44,997 bases of DNA from the NCBI GenBank assembly GCA_964451785.1, contig CAYVJG010000022.1, forward strand, positions 1-44,997. The letters are read 5' to 3'. Positions 8,369 to 17,471 of the stretch are shown in pieces. Within the stretch, counting starts at the first letter, position 1. Each line of letters opens with the position of its first letter. The stretch is from JAJYSO01 sp964451785. GTDB lineage: Bacteria > Bacteroidota > Bacteroidia > Flavobacteriales > Flavobacteriaceae. Both the position numbers and the translations under genes were made by a program. The notes beneath the pieces are model-generated. The model was not told the DNA's origin. It worked only from the letters and a program-made list of their open reading frames with translations, and ran no database searches.

Positions 8369-9250
8369 ATGAAAGCGTATATTTTTCCGGGCCAAGGTGC
8401 TCAATTTTCAGGAATGGGAGCTGATTTATATGAAGCTTACCCAGAGGTTAAAGCCATGTTTGATCAGGCTGATGAGATTTTAGGATTTGGATTGAGTAAA
8501 ATCATGTTTGAAGGTACTGCTGAAGAACTCAAACAAACTAAAGTTACTCAACCTGCTGTGTTTTTACATTCTGTAGCCCTCAACAAAATCATCAGTAAAG
8601 ATGCGACACCACAAATGGTTGCCGGACACTCATTAGGTGAATTTTCAGCCCTTGTAGCCAGCGGAGCGCTTAATTTTGAAGATGCCTTAAAATTGGTTTC
8701 ACAACGCGCTTTAGCCATGCAAAAAGCCTGTGAATTACAAACTTCCACTATGGCCGCTGTTTTAGGCTTAGATGATACTGTTGTCGAAGAAGCTTGTGCC
8801 GCAATAAATGGTACTGTTGTAGCAGCTAATTACAACTGCCCCGGGCAAATTGTAATTTCAGGTGAAGAAAAAGCGGTACTCGAAGCTTGTGAAAAACTTA
8901 AAGAAGCAGGTGCTAAACGCTGTTTACCGCTTCCTGTTAGTGGCGCTTTCCATTCGCCACTTATGGAACCAGCACGTGAGGAATTAGCACTAGCTATTGA
9001 AAACACTACATTTAATACGCCTATTTGTCCAATTTATCAAAATGTAACAACTACTGCTGTTAGCGATCCGGCTGAGATTCAAAAAAACCTCAATATCCAA
9101 CTTACCTCTCCTGTTAAATGGACTCAAAGTATTCAACACATGATTAAAGATGGGGCTACTGAATTTGTTGAAGTAGGTCCTGGCAAAGTGCTCTCTGGCC
9201 TTATGCGTAAAATAGATCGCAAGATGACAGTTTCAAAACCTGAGCTATAA
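8369..9250 (+). CDS. fabD: Malonyl-CoA:ACP transacylase
   Basis: FabD transfers malonyl from CoA to acyl carrier protein, loading the extender unit for type II fatty acid synthesis in the cytosol. The 293 residues match the family length. The N-terminal FPGQGAQFSGMG (6-17) forms the oxyanion region. The nucleophile Ser88 is in GHSLGEFSA, Arg113 (SQRALAMQ) should bind the malonyl carboxylate, and His195 is in GAFHSPLM. The C-terminal EVGPGKVLSGL completes the fold. It is flanked by its own promoter-like box and a terminator, so it is expressed apart from the other fab genes, which are not in this window. Confidence 0.97.
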   Translation: MKAYIFPGQGAQFSGMGADLYEAYPEVKAMFDQADEILGFGLSKIMFEGTAEELKQTKVTQPAVFLHSVALNKIISKDATPQMVAGHSLGEFSALVASGALNFEDALKLVSQRALAMQKACELQTSTMAAVLGLDDTVVEEACAAINGTVVAANYNCPGQIVISGEEKAVLEACEKLKEAGAKRCLPLPVSGAFHSPLMEPAREELALAIENTTFNTPICPIYQNVTTTAVSDPAEIQKNLNIQLTSPVKWTQSIQHMIKDGATEFVEVGPGKVLSGLMRKIDRKMTVSKPEL

Positions 9251-9260
9251 GCTAATTTTA

Positions 9261-9306
9261 AAAAGCAGTCAGATGGATTATTTATCTTAATTCTGACTGC
9301 TTTTTT
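9261..9306 (+). terminator. Intrinsic terminator after fabD
   Basis: AAAAGCAGTCAGA (9261-9273) and TCTGACTGCTTTT (9292-9304) form a perfect 13-bp stem with an 18-base loop, followed by further T residues. Confidence 0.87.
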
Positions 9307-9515
9307 AACTTTTTTATTTCCCCCTTGCTAACCTCTAGCTACACTTTATAACAATCTAAAAATTTGTCAACATTTTTTTTAGTTACAAATTGTTAGATAA
9401 AAGAAATTCAGTATTTTAGCAAACAAACCAACTGAATAAAGATAATATAGGCTATTTGAATCACAAGATACTACACTTCTTAAAATTCAATTATGCTTAA
9501 TTTAGAACACTCCTT

Positions 9516-9998
9516 ATGAACTATAAACTCGACGATAAAAATCGACATATCCTTGAAATTCTTCAACAAGATGCTAAACTGTCTGTTAAAGAAATAGCTT
9601 CGCGAATCAAACTTTCCTTTACGCCTACTTATGAGCGGATTAAAAATATGGAAGAAGCCGGGATTATTAAAAAATATATCGCTTTAGTAGATCGCCAAAA
9701 AGTGGGTATGAAGGTAGCTGCTTTTTGCAATGTTACCTTAAAAGAACAATCTAAAGAAGCACTGATGCTTTTTGAACAAGAAGTTCAGAAAATTCCTGAG
9801 GTTATGGAAACCATTAGTGTGTCAGGAACTTATGATTATATGCTGCGTATTTTAGCGCCTGATATTGAAAGTTACAACAAATTTGTGGTTGATGTTATTG
9901 CTAACATTCCGAATATTGGGCAATACCACAGCAACATTATTATGTCTGAAGTTAAAAAAGAAACGGCCGTCAAAATTCCTAATCCTGACGACCTGTAA
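9516..9998 (+). CDS. Lrp/AsnC family transcriptional regulator
   Basis: This is a DNA-binding amino-acid-responsive regulator of 160 residues. The N-terminal winged helix-turn-helix begins LDDKNRHILEILQQDAKLS (5-23) and continues with SFTPTYERIKNMEEAGIIKKY (34-54). The C-terminal RAM/AsnC ligand and oligomerisation domain (about 65-150) includes SVSGTYDYML, which is typical of the family. An upstream ATG at 9493 opens only an eight-codon frame, so the start at 9516 is preferred. The gene is convergent with the arginine operon, its stop only 15 bases from that of argH, with no terminator between. A role in arginine or other amino acid control is suggested only by position. Confidence 0.93.
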   Translation: MNYKLDDKNRHILEILQQDAKLSVKEIASRIKLSFTPTYERIKNMEEAGIIKKYIALVDRQKVGMKVAAFCNVTLKEQSKEALMLFEQEVQKIPEVMETISVSGTYDYMLRILAPDIESYNKFVVDVIANIPNIGQYHSNIIMSEVKKETAVKIPNPDDL

Positions 9999-10013
9999 CG
10001 CTTTAATTTATAG

Positions 10014-11321
10014 TTAGGCGATTTGGTGATATACCTTATCAAACGCAGTTTTGATTTGCGCGGTCGCTAAATTGCCTATACTTCCTAAATGCGTGTGTTG
10101 CACTGCCCTATCGGCTTTAAATTGACCATTTTCAATTTCTAAACCGATTTTCTTATACGCCTCGCGGAATGGTAAGCCATTCAACACCGCTTTATTTACC
10201 GATTCTACACTGAATAAATAATCGTATTTAGCATCTTCTAATACCTTGTCTTTTACTTGAATATGATGCAACATAAAGGTGGCCATTTCTAAGCAATCCT
10301 TCAACATTGCGATACCCGGAAACAACACTTCTTTAGTCAATTGTAATTCGCGGTGATAACCGGAAGGTAAATTGGTTAACAGCATAGCCAATTCATTTGA
10401 TACAGACTGAATGCGATTACATTTGCCTCTGATTAACTCAAAAACATCCGGATTTTTTTTGTGAGGCATAATAGAACTTCCAGTGGTCAAGGCATCCGGA
10501 AATTTTATAAATCCAAAATTCTGATTCATATACAAACACACATCAAAGGCAAATTTGCCGAGTGTGCTCGCGATATTGGCAATGGCCATTCCTAAGATTT
10601 TCTCCGTCTTCCCTCTAGTCATTTGGGCGTAAACCACGTTGTAATTTAAATCGGAAAACCCCAAAGATTTAGTGGTCATTTCACGATCAATTGGAAATGA
10701 AGAACCATAGCCGGCGGCTGAACCCAACGGATTTTTATCAGCCACTTTATAAGCCGCTAACAACACTTCTAAATCGTCAACCAAGGCTTCTGCATAAGCA
10801 CCAAACCACAACCCAAATGATGAAGGCATAGCGATTTGCAGATGCGTATAACCTGGAATTAGTTTGTCTTTATGTGCTTCACTCAACTTTTGTAATTGCT
10901 CAAAAAACGCCTTCACATCGGTGGCTATATCTACTGTTTCTTGCTTTAAGTACAGTTTTAAATCGACTAACACCTGATCGTTTCGCGAACGCGCACTATG
11001 GATTTTTTTGCCCACATTACCTAATTTCTTAGTCAAATTAAATTCGACTTGAGAATGTACATCTTCAATATCATTTTCAATTACAAATTCTCCGGCTTTT
11101 ACCTCATCAAGCATTAACAAGAGTTCTTTTTTGATAGCCTCCCACTCTTCTTTTTCTAACAAGCCTACAGTTGACAGCATTTCGGCGTGAGCCAAATTAC
11201 CTTTAATATCTTGCTCAGCAATCAGCAAATCAAAATCGCGATCATTGCCTACGGTAAATTTTTCAACAATAGCAATTAAATCAGCTTCGGCTTGATTGGT
11301 TTTCTTTTCCCAAAGTTTCAT
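10014..11321 (-). CDS. argH: Argininosuccinate lyase
   Basis: ArgH splits argininosuccinate into arginine and fumarate, the last step of arginine synthesis. The 435 residues carry the fumarase/aspartase superfamily features. These are HSARSRNDQ (108-116), the TH dipeptide with His160 as candidate base in PGYTHLQIAMPSS, and the signature loop GSSIMPHKKNPD (281-292) with catalytic Ser283. It is the last gene of the minus-strand arginine operon, 15 bases after the M20 deacylase gene. The protein is slightly shorter than the usual 450-460 residues but has all the signature blocks. Confidence 0.97.
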   Translation of the reverse strand: MKLWEKKTNQAEADLIAIVEKFTVGNDRDFDLLIAEQDIKGNLAHAEMLSTVGLLEKEEWEAIKKELLLMLDEVKAGEFVIENDIEDVHSQVEFNLTKKLGNVGKKIHSARSRNDQVLVDLKLYLKQETVDIATDVKAFFEQLQKLSEAHKDKLIPGYTHLQIAMPSSFGLWFGAYAEALVDDLEVLLAAYKVADKNPLGSAAGYGSSFPIDREMTTKSLGFSDLNYNVVYAQMTRGKTEKILGMAIANIASTLGKFAFDVCLYMNQNFGFIKFPDALTTGSSIMPHKKNPDVFELIRGKCNRIQSVSNELAMLLTNLPSGYHRELQLTKEVLFPGIAMLKDCLEMATFMLHHIQVKDKVLEDAKYDYLFSVESVNKAVLNGLPFREAYKKIGLEIENGQFKADRAVQHTHLGSIGNLATAQIKTAFDKVYHQIA

Positions 11322-11336
11322 AAACTCAGTTTTATC

Positions 11337-12395
11337 TTAATACATAATTTCTTCTAAAATAGCGATGTACAATTGGATGCCTTCCTTGATTTCTTCGCTA
11401 TAAATAAATTCATCAGCGCTGTGTGAACGCGTTGAGAGACCCGGCCCCATTTTTAAAGAGGTAAACGGAATCAAGGCTTGATCTGAACTGGTTGGCGAGC
11501 CATAACACGTGCGCCCCAGTTTTTTTCCGGCCTGCACAAAAGGATGCGCTTCAGGAATGGAAGACGAATTTCGACGTAAATTACGCGCCACCACCTCTGC
11601 TTGCAAGTTGGCTTGAACGGTATCAAACACCTCTTGAGTAGAATATTGTTCTGTCACTCTGGCATCAATTACAAAATGACAATCAGCCGGCACTTGATTG
11701 TGCAATTCTCCGGCATTGATTACGGTGGTGGTCAATTTGACTTCGCCTAACCAAGGGGATACTTTTGGAAATTTGTAATTTTCAACCCATTGAATATCCT
11801 TAATCGCTTTGTAAATAGCATTGTCATCATTAGGATGAGCGGCGTGCGAGGGCGTTCCGGTCACCGTACAATCCATCACTAAGAGTGCTTTTTCGGCTAT
11901 CGCCATTTGCATTTGGGTAGGTTCGCCAACAATAGCAAAATCAATATTTCCCAAATGTTTTAAAATCGAAGAAACGCCGTTAACTCCCGAAATTTCCTCT
12001 TCGGCAGTAGCGGTTAAAATGATATTGTACTTTAAGTCCGTTCGCTCATAAAAATACAAGAATGTCATTATAAGCGACACCAAAGCGCCACCGGCATCAT
12101 TGCTGCCTAAACCATATAATTTGCCGTCTTTTTCAAAAGCTTGAAACGGATCATTGGTATAACTGTGATTAGGTTTTACCGTGTCGTGATGTGAGTTAAA
12201 AAGAATAGTCGGTTTAGCCAGGTCAAAATGTTTGTTTTTAGCCCAGATATTATTTTGTTCACGCTCCCATTTCACTCCGTTTTCAGATAAAAAATCGGTG
12301 ATAATCTGTGCTGTTTTATCTTCATCCTTACTAAATGAAGGCGTTTGAATGAGCTGTTTTAATAAGCTTAATGCTTTTTGATATAAGGTATCCAC
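11337..12395 (-). CDS. argE': M20 family N-acyl-citrulline/ornithine deacylase (ArgE-like)
   Basis: This 352-residue zinc peptidase-fold hydrolase is likely to remove the acyl group from the pathway intermediate. Metal and catalytic residues of the M20 family are visible: His69 and Asp71 in NSHHDTV, bridging Asp100 in GSNDAGG, general base Glu132 and ligand Glu133 in TAEEE, Glu158 in VGEPT, and a C-terminal His in TRSHSADEF. Because the operon has an ArgF' carbamylase that acts on acylated ornithine, the natural substrate is probably N-succinyl- or N-acetyl-citrulline rather than acetylornithine. Generic names such as succinyl-diaminopimelate desuccinylase are possible by homology, but the operon position argues for arginine synthesis. 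Confidence 0.92.
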   Translation of the reverse strand: MDTLYQKALSLLKQLIQTPSFSKDEDKTAQIITDFLSENGVKWEREQNNIWAKNKHFDLAKPTILFNSHHDTVKPNHSYTNDPFQAFEKDGKLYGLGSNDAGGALVSLIMTFLYFYERTDLKYNIILTATAEEEISGVNGVSSILKHLGNIDFAIVGEPTQMQMAIAEKALLVMDCTVTGTPSHAAHPNDDNAIYKAIKDIQWVENYKFPKVSPWLGEVKLTTTVINAGELHNQVPADCHFVIDARVTEQYSTQEVFDTVQANLQAEVVARNLRRNSSSIPEAHPFVQAGKKLGRTCYGSPTSSDQALIPFTSLKMGPGLSTRSHSADEFIYSEEIKEGIQLYIAILEEIMY

Positions 12396-12399
12396 TGGT

Positions 12400-13197
12400 T
12401 TAAGCTATGATTTTGGTTCCATAATGTGATTGGGTTAAAACTCTAGACAATACATCTTCAGCTTGCAAAATGTAAACGGCCTCAGCACCGTGATTAACGG
12501 CAAAAAACGCATTGTCAAGTTTGGGCAACATTCCTTTAAAGATGATGTTATCAGCTTTGAGTTGTGCGTAAGTGTCAGGCGTAATTTTAGTAATGACAGA
12601 ATTATCGTCATCAACCGAACGCAGAACACCTTTTTTCTCAAAACAATAGTTGAGTTGAACGGCATAATCTTCACTCATTGCTGCAGCGATAACAGCTGCC
12701 ATCGTATCGGCATTGGTGTTGAGCAATTGTCCCTTAGCATCGTGTGTCAAAGCACAAAAAACAGGCGTAAATCCGGCATCGAGTAATTTTTTAATCGACT
12801 GATTATTCACCGATTTTACATCGCCTACAAATCCGTAATCGATTGGATTTACAGGGCGTTTATCAGCAATCACTGTATTGGCATCAGCGCCTGATAGGCC
12901 GATGGCCAACACCTCTTGGGCCGCTAATGCCGCCACAATATTTTTGTTGATTAAGCCGCCATATACCATTGTGATTAATTTTAAAGTTTCGGCATTTGTC
13001 ACGCGTCGACCATCAATCATTTCTTGAGGTAACTGCATTTGGTTAGCTAATTCGGTTGCAGTTTTTCCTCCCCCGTGTACTAATAATTTAGGCGCATTAA
13101 TCTGTGCAAAATCTGCCAAAAATTGTTGGAGTTTAGCAGGGTTATCAATGATGTTTCCTCCTATTTTAATGATATGTAGCGGCTTTTTATCGGTCAT
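12400..13197 (-). CDS. argB: N-acylglutamate kinase (ArgB)
   Basis: ArgB phosphorylates the gamma-carboxyl of N-acylglutamate with ATP. The 265 residues show the amino acid kinase fold: KIGGNIIDN (11-19) with the phosphate-binding Lys11, the glycine loop VHGGGKTATEL (40-50), and SGADAN (about 103-108) for nucleotide binding. The N-terminal helix linked to arginine feedback in hexameric enzymes is absent. Whether the substrate is acetyl- or succinylglutamate cannot be read directly, but the neighbouring ArgF' favours succinyl. It lies 4 bases before the deacylase gene and 15 bases after argF'. Confidence 0.96.
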   Translation of the reverse strand: MTDKKPLHIIKIGGNIIDNPAKLQQFLADFAQINAPKLLVHGGGKTATELANQMQLPQEMIDGRRVTNAETLKLITMVYGGLINKNIVAALAAQEVLAIGLSGADANTVIADKRPVNPIDYGFVGDVKSVNNQSIKKLLDAGFTPVFCALTHDAKGQLLNTNADTMAAVIAAAMSEDYAVQLNYCFEKKGVLRSVDDDNSVITKITPDTYAQLKADNIIFKGMLPKLDNAFFAVNHGAEAVYILQAEDVLSRVLTQSHYGTKIIA

Positions 13198-13212
13198 AAT
13201 TATAAATTTGGG

Positions 13213-14163
13213 TTACAACATATTTTTTAAAACCCATTGGGCAGCAATTAAACGGTTGGCTGCTTGATCGTAAATTAAGGCTTGGTCACTATCGAGTACC
13301 TCATCGCTAATCACCACATTACGACGAACCGGCAGGCAGTGCATCACCTTGGCATTGTTGGTGGGTTTTAACTTACCTAAAGTCAACATCCATTCACCTT
13401 CAACCGCCGGTGTTGCGCCGTAATTTTCAAAAGAAGACCAGTTTTTTACATAAATAAAATCGGCGTCTTTTAAGGCTTCGTCTTGGTTGTGTGTAACGGT
13501 TAATCCATCTGTAAATTCAGGATTTAAATCATAGCCTTCGGGATTAGTCACCACCACTTCTGCATCGATTTCCTTTACCCATTCACAAAACGAATTAGCT
13601 ACAGAATGTGCAATAGGTTTGACGTGCGGCGCCCAAGTCAATACAATTTTTGGCGGAGTTGATTGGTGCCAGTGTTCTTTGATGGTCAACATATCGGTCA
13701 TACTTTGCAGCGGATGACGGGTGGCTGATTCCATAGAAATTACCGGTACTGTAGCGTATTCAATAAATTGTTTGAGGACGCGATCTTGCGCATCTTCTTC
13801 TTTGTTTTTAAAGGCCGGAAAGCAACGAATAGCCAACACATCGCAATAAGCACTCAACACTTTAGCCGCTTCTTTAATATGCTCAACAGAAGTACCGTTC
13901 ATTATTGCCCCTTCTTCAAGTTCCCAAGTCCAAGCATCTTTACCGGCGTTGATGACCATAAAATTGCAACCCAAATTTTGACAAGCTTTTTGCATACTGA
14001 TACGCGTTCGCAAACTCGGATTCATAAACACTAAGCCTACGGTTTTATTTTTTCCTAATTCAGGCGTCGCCAAGGTATCCGCTTTAATTTCTAAACACTC
14101 TTTTAAAGCTTGTTCGAGGTTTGGTACGTCAGCTACTGCTGTAAATTTTTTAAGTTTAGTCAT
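13213..14163 (-). CDS. argF': N-acylornithine carbamoyltransferase, predicted N-succinylornithine type
   Basis: This 316-residue transcarbamylase moves the carbamoyl group from carbamoyl phosphate to N-acylated ornithine, giving N-acylcitrulline. The carbamoyl-phosphate loop is PSLRTRIS (49-56), with MESATRHPLQS and MHCLPVRRN downstream. It resembles the Bacteroides fragilis N-succinylornithine enzyme more than ordinary ornithine carbamoyltransferases. The residue that sets acyl specificity (Glu92 in Xanthomonas acetyl type, Pro90 in B. fragilis succinyl type) is Val93 here, in GAIMNGTSVEH. Published Glu92 replacements, including Val, turned the acetyl enzyme into a succinyl one, so succinyl use is predicted. 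Its ATG overlaps the argD stop by 8 bases. Confidence 0.94.
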   Translation of the reverse strand: MTKLKKFTAVADVPNLEQALKECLEIKADTLATPELGKNKTVGLVFMNPSLRTRISMQKACQNLGCNFMVINAGKDAWTWELEEGAIMNGTSVEHIKEAAKVLSAYCDVLAIRCFPAFKNKEEDAQDRVLKQFIEYATVPVISMESATRHPLQSMTDMLTIKEHWHQSTPPKIVLTWAPHVKPIAHSVANSFCEWVKEIDAEVVVTNPEGYDLNPEFTDGLTVTHNQDEALKDADFIYVKNWSSFENYGATPAVEGEWMLTLGKLKPTNNAKVMHCLPVRRNVVISDEVLDSDQALIYDQAANRLIAAQWVLKNML

Positions 14164-15286
14164 TTAATTCAGCTTTTAAGGCCTCAATTAAGGCGTCAAT
14201 TTCAGTTTCAGTTACCGCTAAAGACGGAAGAATACGCAAGGTATTGGGTTGTGAGGCATTACCGGTTAAGATGTGGTGCTTTTTCAATAGATTTAAACGT
14301 ATCGGAGCACAAGCTTGATCGAGTTCAACCCCGACCATTAAGCCACGAGCACGAATTTCTTTGATGTGTTCAACTTCGCCTAATTTATAGCAAAAGTAAT
14401 CGCCCATTTTTACGGCATTGTCCATCAATTTTTCAGCATCCATCACTTCTAAAACCGCTAAAGCAGCCGCGCAGGCCAAGTAATTGCCGCCAAAAGTAGT
14501 ACCTAACATTCCTTTTTGAGGTTTGATTTTAGGCGAAATCAACAGACCGGCAACCGGAAAACCATTACCCATTCCTTTAGCCATCGTAATGATATCGGGT
14601 TTTACACCACTACTTTGATGAGCAAAGAAATCGCCAGTACGTCCGTAACCAGATTGCACCTCATCGAGAATAAAAACAGCGTTGTTTTGCTGACAAAGGG
14701 TTGCGATGGTTTTTAAAAACTCATCGGTTGGTAGTTGCACGCCGCCAACACCTTGAATACCCTCAACAATTACCGATGAAAAATCGTGTTCAGCAAAGGC
14801 TTGTTTTACAGCGTCAACATCATTAAAAGGTGCAAAAACAACATTGTCTGTTTCATTTACCGGAGCGACGATTTTTTTATTATCTGTAGCCGCTACTGCC
14901 ACTGAAGTACGGCCGTGAAAAGCTTTTGAAAAGGCTAGGACTTTCTTTTTCCCGTTGTAAAAGGAAGCTAATTTGATGGCATTTTCATTGGCTTCAGCGC
15001 CGGAGTTGACCATAAACAACTGATAATCGTTATAACCACTGAGACGCCCTAAAAGAGTGGCCACTTCTTGCTGAATAGCAATATGGACTGAGTTGGAGTA
15101 AAATCCAATATTTTTAAGTTGCTCGCTAATTGTTTCTACATAATGTGGATGCGAATGCCCAATAGAAATCACGGCGTGCCCGCCGTACAGATCTAAATAT
15201 TTTTCAGATTTATCATCCCACAGATAGCAGCCTTTGGCCTTAACCGGTGTTAAATCAAAAAGACTGTAAACATCAAATAATTCCAT
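14156..15286 (-). CDS. argD: N-acylornithine aminotransferase (ArgD)
   Basis: ArgD is a class III PLP-dependent aminotransferase that converts N-acylglutamate semialdehyde to N-acylornithine using glutamate as amino donor. The 376 residues contain NSGAEANENAIKLA (94-107), Asp208 in ILDEVQSGYGRTG for the PLP ring nitrogen, and Schiff-base Lys237 in ITMAKGMGNGFP. The length is close to other bacterial ArgD proteins. The gene begins 21 bases after argC and its stop overlaps the argF' start (ATGACTAA), which suggests translational coupling. The same enzyme family can serve lysine or succinylornithine catabolism, but the context here is biosynthetic. Confidence 0.96.
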   Translation of the reverse strand: MELFDVYSLFDLTPVKAKGCYLWDDKSEKYLDLYGGHAVISIGHSHPHYVETISEQLKNIGFYSNSVHIAIQQEVATLLGRLSGYNDYQLFMVNSGAEANENAIKLASFYNGKKKVLAFSKAFHGRTSVAVAATDNKKIVAPVNETDNVVFAPFNDVDAVKQAFAEHDFSSVIVEGIQGVGGVQLPTDEFLKTIATLCQQNNAVFILDEVQSGYGRTGDFFAHQSSGVKPDIITMAKGMGNGFPVAGLLISPKIKPQKGMLGTTFGGNYLACAAALAVLEVMDAEKLMDNAVKMGDYFCYKLGEVEHIKEIRARGLMVGVELDQACAPIRLNLLKKHHILTGNASQPNTLRILPSLAVTETEIDALIEALKAELND

Positions 15287-15307
15287 TATATCTTATTTTT
15301 TATCGGC

Positions 15308-16282
15308 TTAATAAGCCATAGGTTTGAGATGAAGACCTGTATCTTCAGCAAAGCCAAACATCAAATTCATATTTTGAACAGCCTGTCCGGCAGCTCCTTT
15401 TAAAAGGTTATCAATTGCGGCGTGTACCACCAAGACGTTTCCTTGTTTTTCTAACTGTAGTACACACTTATTGGTGCTTACAATTTGTTTTAAGTTGATG
15501 GCTTGTTTAGACAGGTGCACAAAGACTTCATCTTTATAAAAATCTTCATAAAGCGCATACAAATCATCTAAGCTATCTTCAATTTCTACCGTGGCGCTAA
15601 TAAAAATGCCACGTGGAAAATCGCCTCGCCACGGCACAAAATTCACTTGCACTTCAGCCTTATTCAACTGCTCAAGAGTCAATTTAATCTCATCCATATG
15701 TTGATGCGTCAAGGTTTTATAGGCCGATACATTATTAGCACGCCAAGAGTAATGAGTGGTCGGTTTAGGCACCACTCCTGCTCCGGTACTTCCGGTAATG
15801 CCGGTAGCAAAAACTTTTTTGAGCTTTTGCTGACTGGCCAAAGGTAACAAGGCATATTGCAATCCTGAAGCAAAGCAACCTGAATTGGCAACAGCATTAG
15901 CTTTTTTTATTTCCTCTTTGTGTACCTCTAACAAACCATATATAAATTGACGGTTTTTAAAATGGCCGTTTAATCGAAAATCATTACTCAAGTCAATTAA
16001 TTTAGTTTCCGCAGGAATAGCGTGTTCTTCTAGCCAAGGTTTACTTTGCTTATGCGGCAAGCACAAAAACAAAATATCAACCACGTGATCTGCTTCGGCT
16101 ACAAAAGTCAACTCTGTTTCGCCCAATAAATCTTGATGTAAATCTGTTATTTTTTGTCCGGCACAACTTCTGCTCGTTGTAAAACACAAGTCAACATTAG
16201 GGTGATTGAGCAACAAACGCGTCAATTCTCCTCCTGTATAACCGGTTCCACCAATAATTCCGGCTTTAATTTTAGGATTCAT
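15308..16282 (-). CDS. argC: N-acyl-gamma-glutamyl-phosphate reductase
   Basis: ArgC reduces the acylglutamyl phosphate made by ArgB to the semialdehyde using NADPH. The 324 residues start with the dinucleotide-binding loop IIGGTGYTGGEL (9-20), and the catalytic Cys136 sits in NSGCFASG. The later GSTGAGVVPKPTTHYSWR block resembles short-form bacterial ArgC. The start ATG overlaps the end of argG by 11 bases (ATGAATCCTAA), so translation is likely coupled to the upstream gene. Confidence 0.96.
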   Translation of the reverse strand: MNPKIKAGIIGGTGYTGGELTRLLLNHPNVDLCFTTSRSCAGQKITDLHQDLLGETELTFVAEADHVVDILFLCLPHKQSKPWLEEHAIPAETKLIDLSNDFRLNGHFKNRQFIYGLLEVHKEEIKKANAVANSGCFASGLQYALLPLASQQKLKKVFATGITGSTGAGVVPKPTTHYSWRANNVSAYKTLTHQHMDEIKLTLEQLNKAEVQVNFVPWRGDFPRGIFISATVEIEDSLDDLYALYEDFYKDEVFVHLSKQAINLKQIVSTNKCVLQLEKQGNVLVVHAAIDNLLKGAAGQAVQNMNLMFGFAEDTGLHLKPMAY

Positions 16283-17471
16283 AACTCCCGTTTATTTGAT
16301 GATAAATAGTGAGTGAATTAGCTAAGATTTTAGAAAAACCCTTGACATCTTCACCAGTCCAAGCTTTGTTCATTTCACCATATTGTGCAAATTTGTTAGA
16401 CATTAAATCATAAGGCGATTCAATTCCCTTAACAATAAATCGATAAGGCAATAACGATACAAAAACCCTCCCGGTTACGCTGTTTTGCGTTCCTTCAAAA
16501 AAGGCTTCGATGTTACGCATTACCGGCTCTAAAAACAAAGCCTCGTGCAACCACTTGCCATACATTGTTGCCATTTGGTCTTTGACCATCATCTGATTTT
16601 GAGACAAGGTGTGTTTTTCGAGCAAGTGATGTGCTTTAATACTGATTAATGCTGAAGCCGCTTCAAAACCTACTCGCCCTTTAATACCGATAATGGTATC
16701 GCCAACGTGAATATCGCGACCAATACCAAAAGGAGCCGCTAAGCTTTCCAGTTTTTTAATAGCCTGCGAGGGGTGTGTGAATTTTTCGTCATTAATCCCT
16801 ACTAATTCACCTTTTTCAAACACCAAAACGTGATCTTCAGGCGTTGTTTTTTCAACTTGAGACGGGAATGCTTCTTCCGGCAAATATTGATCAGAAGTCA
16901 AGGTTTCTTTTCCTCCTACTGAAGTTCCCCAAAGTCCTTTATTGATAGAGTATTTAGCCTTCTCAAAATCCATATCTACATTGTGCTTTTTTAAGAAAGC
17001 TATCTCTTCCTCACGACTCAATTGATTGTCGCGAATAGGCGTGATAATTTCGACGCCCGGCGCCATAATTTGAAATACCACATCAAAACGCACTTGATCA
17101 TTACCGGCGCCAGTGGAGCCGTGACAAATAGCTTGCGCGTCGATTTTCACTGCGTAATCAGCAATAGCCTGCGCCTGAATAGTACGCTCAGCACTTACTG
17201 ATAGCGGATAGGTGTTGTTTTTAAGCACATTGCCAAACAGCAAGTATTTTACACAAGAATCGTAATAACTTTCTACCGCATCAATACATTGATAAGAAGC
17301 CACGCCTAAATCTAATGCCTTTTTTTCGATGATTGCAATTTCGTCAGCAGAGAAACCGCCTGTATTTACCGTTACGGCGTGCACCTCACAGTTTAGCGTT
17401 TTAGAAAGACACAAGGCACAATAAGTGGTATCTAAGCCTCCACTATAGGCTAAAACTACTTTATTTTTCAT
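16272..17471 (-). CDS. argG: Argininosuccinate synthase
   Basis: ArgG joins citrulline and aspartate with ATP to make argininosuccinate. The ATP pyrophosphatase loop AYSGGLDTT lies right at the N-terminus, as in all ArgG proteins. I chose the ATG at 17471 (399 residues) over an upstream in-frame ATG at 17495, because the family begins with a sequence like MKNKVVLAYSGG. The shorter form gives an 11-base ATGAAAAATAA overlap with the end of the GNAT gene. ICHGSTGAGNDQVRF and the STGAGNDQ phosphate contacts are intact. It is second in the arginine operon. Confidence 0.96.
   Translation of the reverse strand: MKNKVVLAYSGGLDTTYCALCLSKTLNCEVHAVTVNTGGFSADEIAIIEKKALDLGVASYQCIDAVESYYDSCVKYLLFGNVLKNNTYPLSVSAERTIQAQAIADYAVKIDAQAICHGSTGAGNDQVRFDVVFQIMAPGVEIITPIRDNQLSREEEIAFLKKHNVDMDFEKAKYSINKGLWGTSVGGKETLTSDQYLPEEAFPSQVEKTTPEDHVLVFEKGELVGINDEKFTHPSQAIKKLESLAAPFGIGRDIHVGDTIIGIKGRVGFEAASALISIKAHHLLEKHTLSQNQMMVKDQMATMYGKWLHEALFLEPVMRNIEAFFEGTQNSVTGRVFVSLLPYRFIVKGIESPYDLMSNKFAQYGEMNKAWTGEDVKGFSKILANSLTIYHQINGSYES

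Noticed and set aside
9493..9519. Eight-codon leader peptide before the Lrp gene
   Set aside because: The short frame MLNLEHSL ends at the Lrp start, but there is no run of regulatory codons or attenuator hairpin to support a role.
12435..12786. Reading frames on both strands inside argB
   Set aside because: They lie wholly within a well-supported argB gene and show no family features, so they are shadows of coding sequence.
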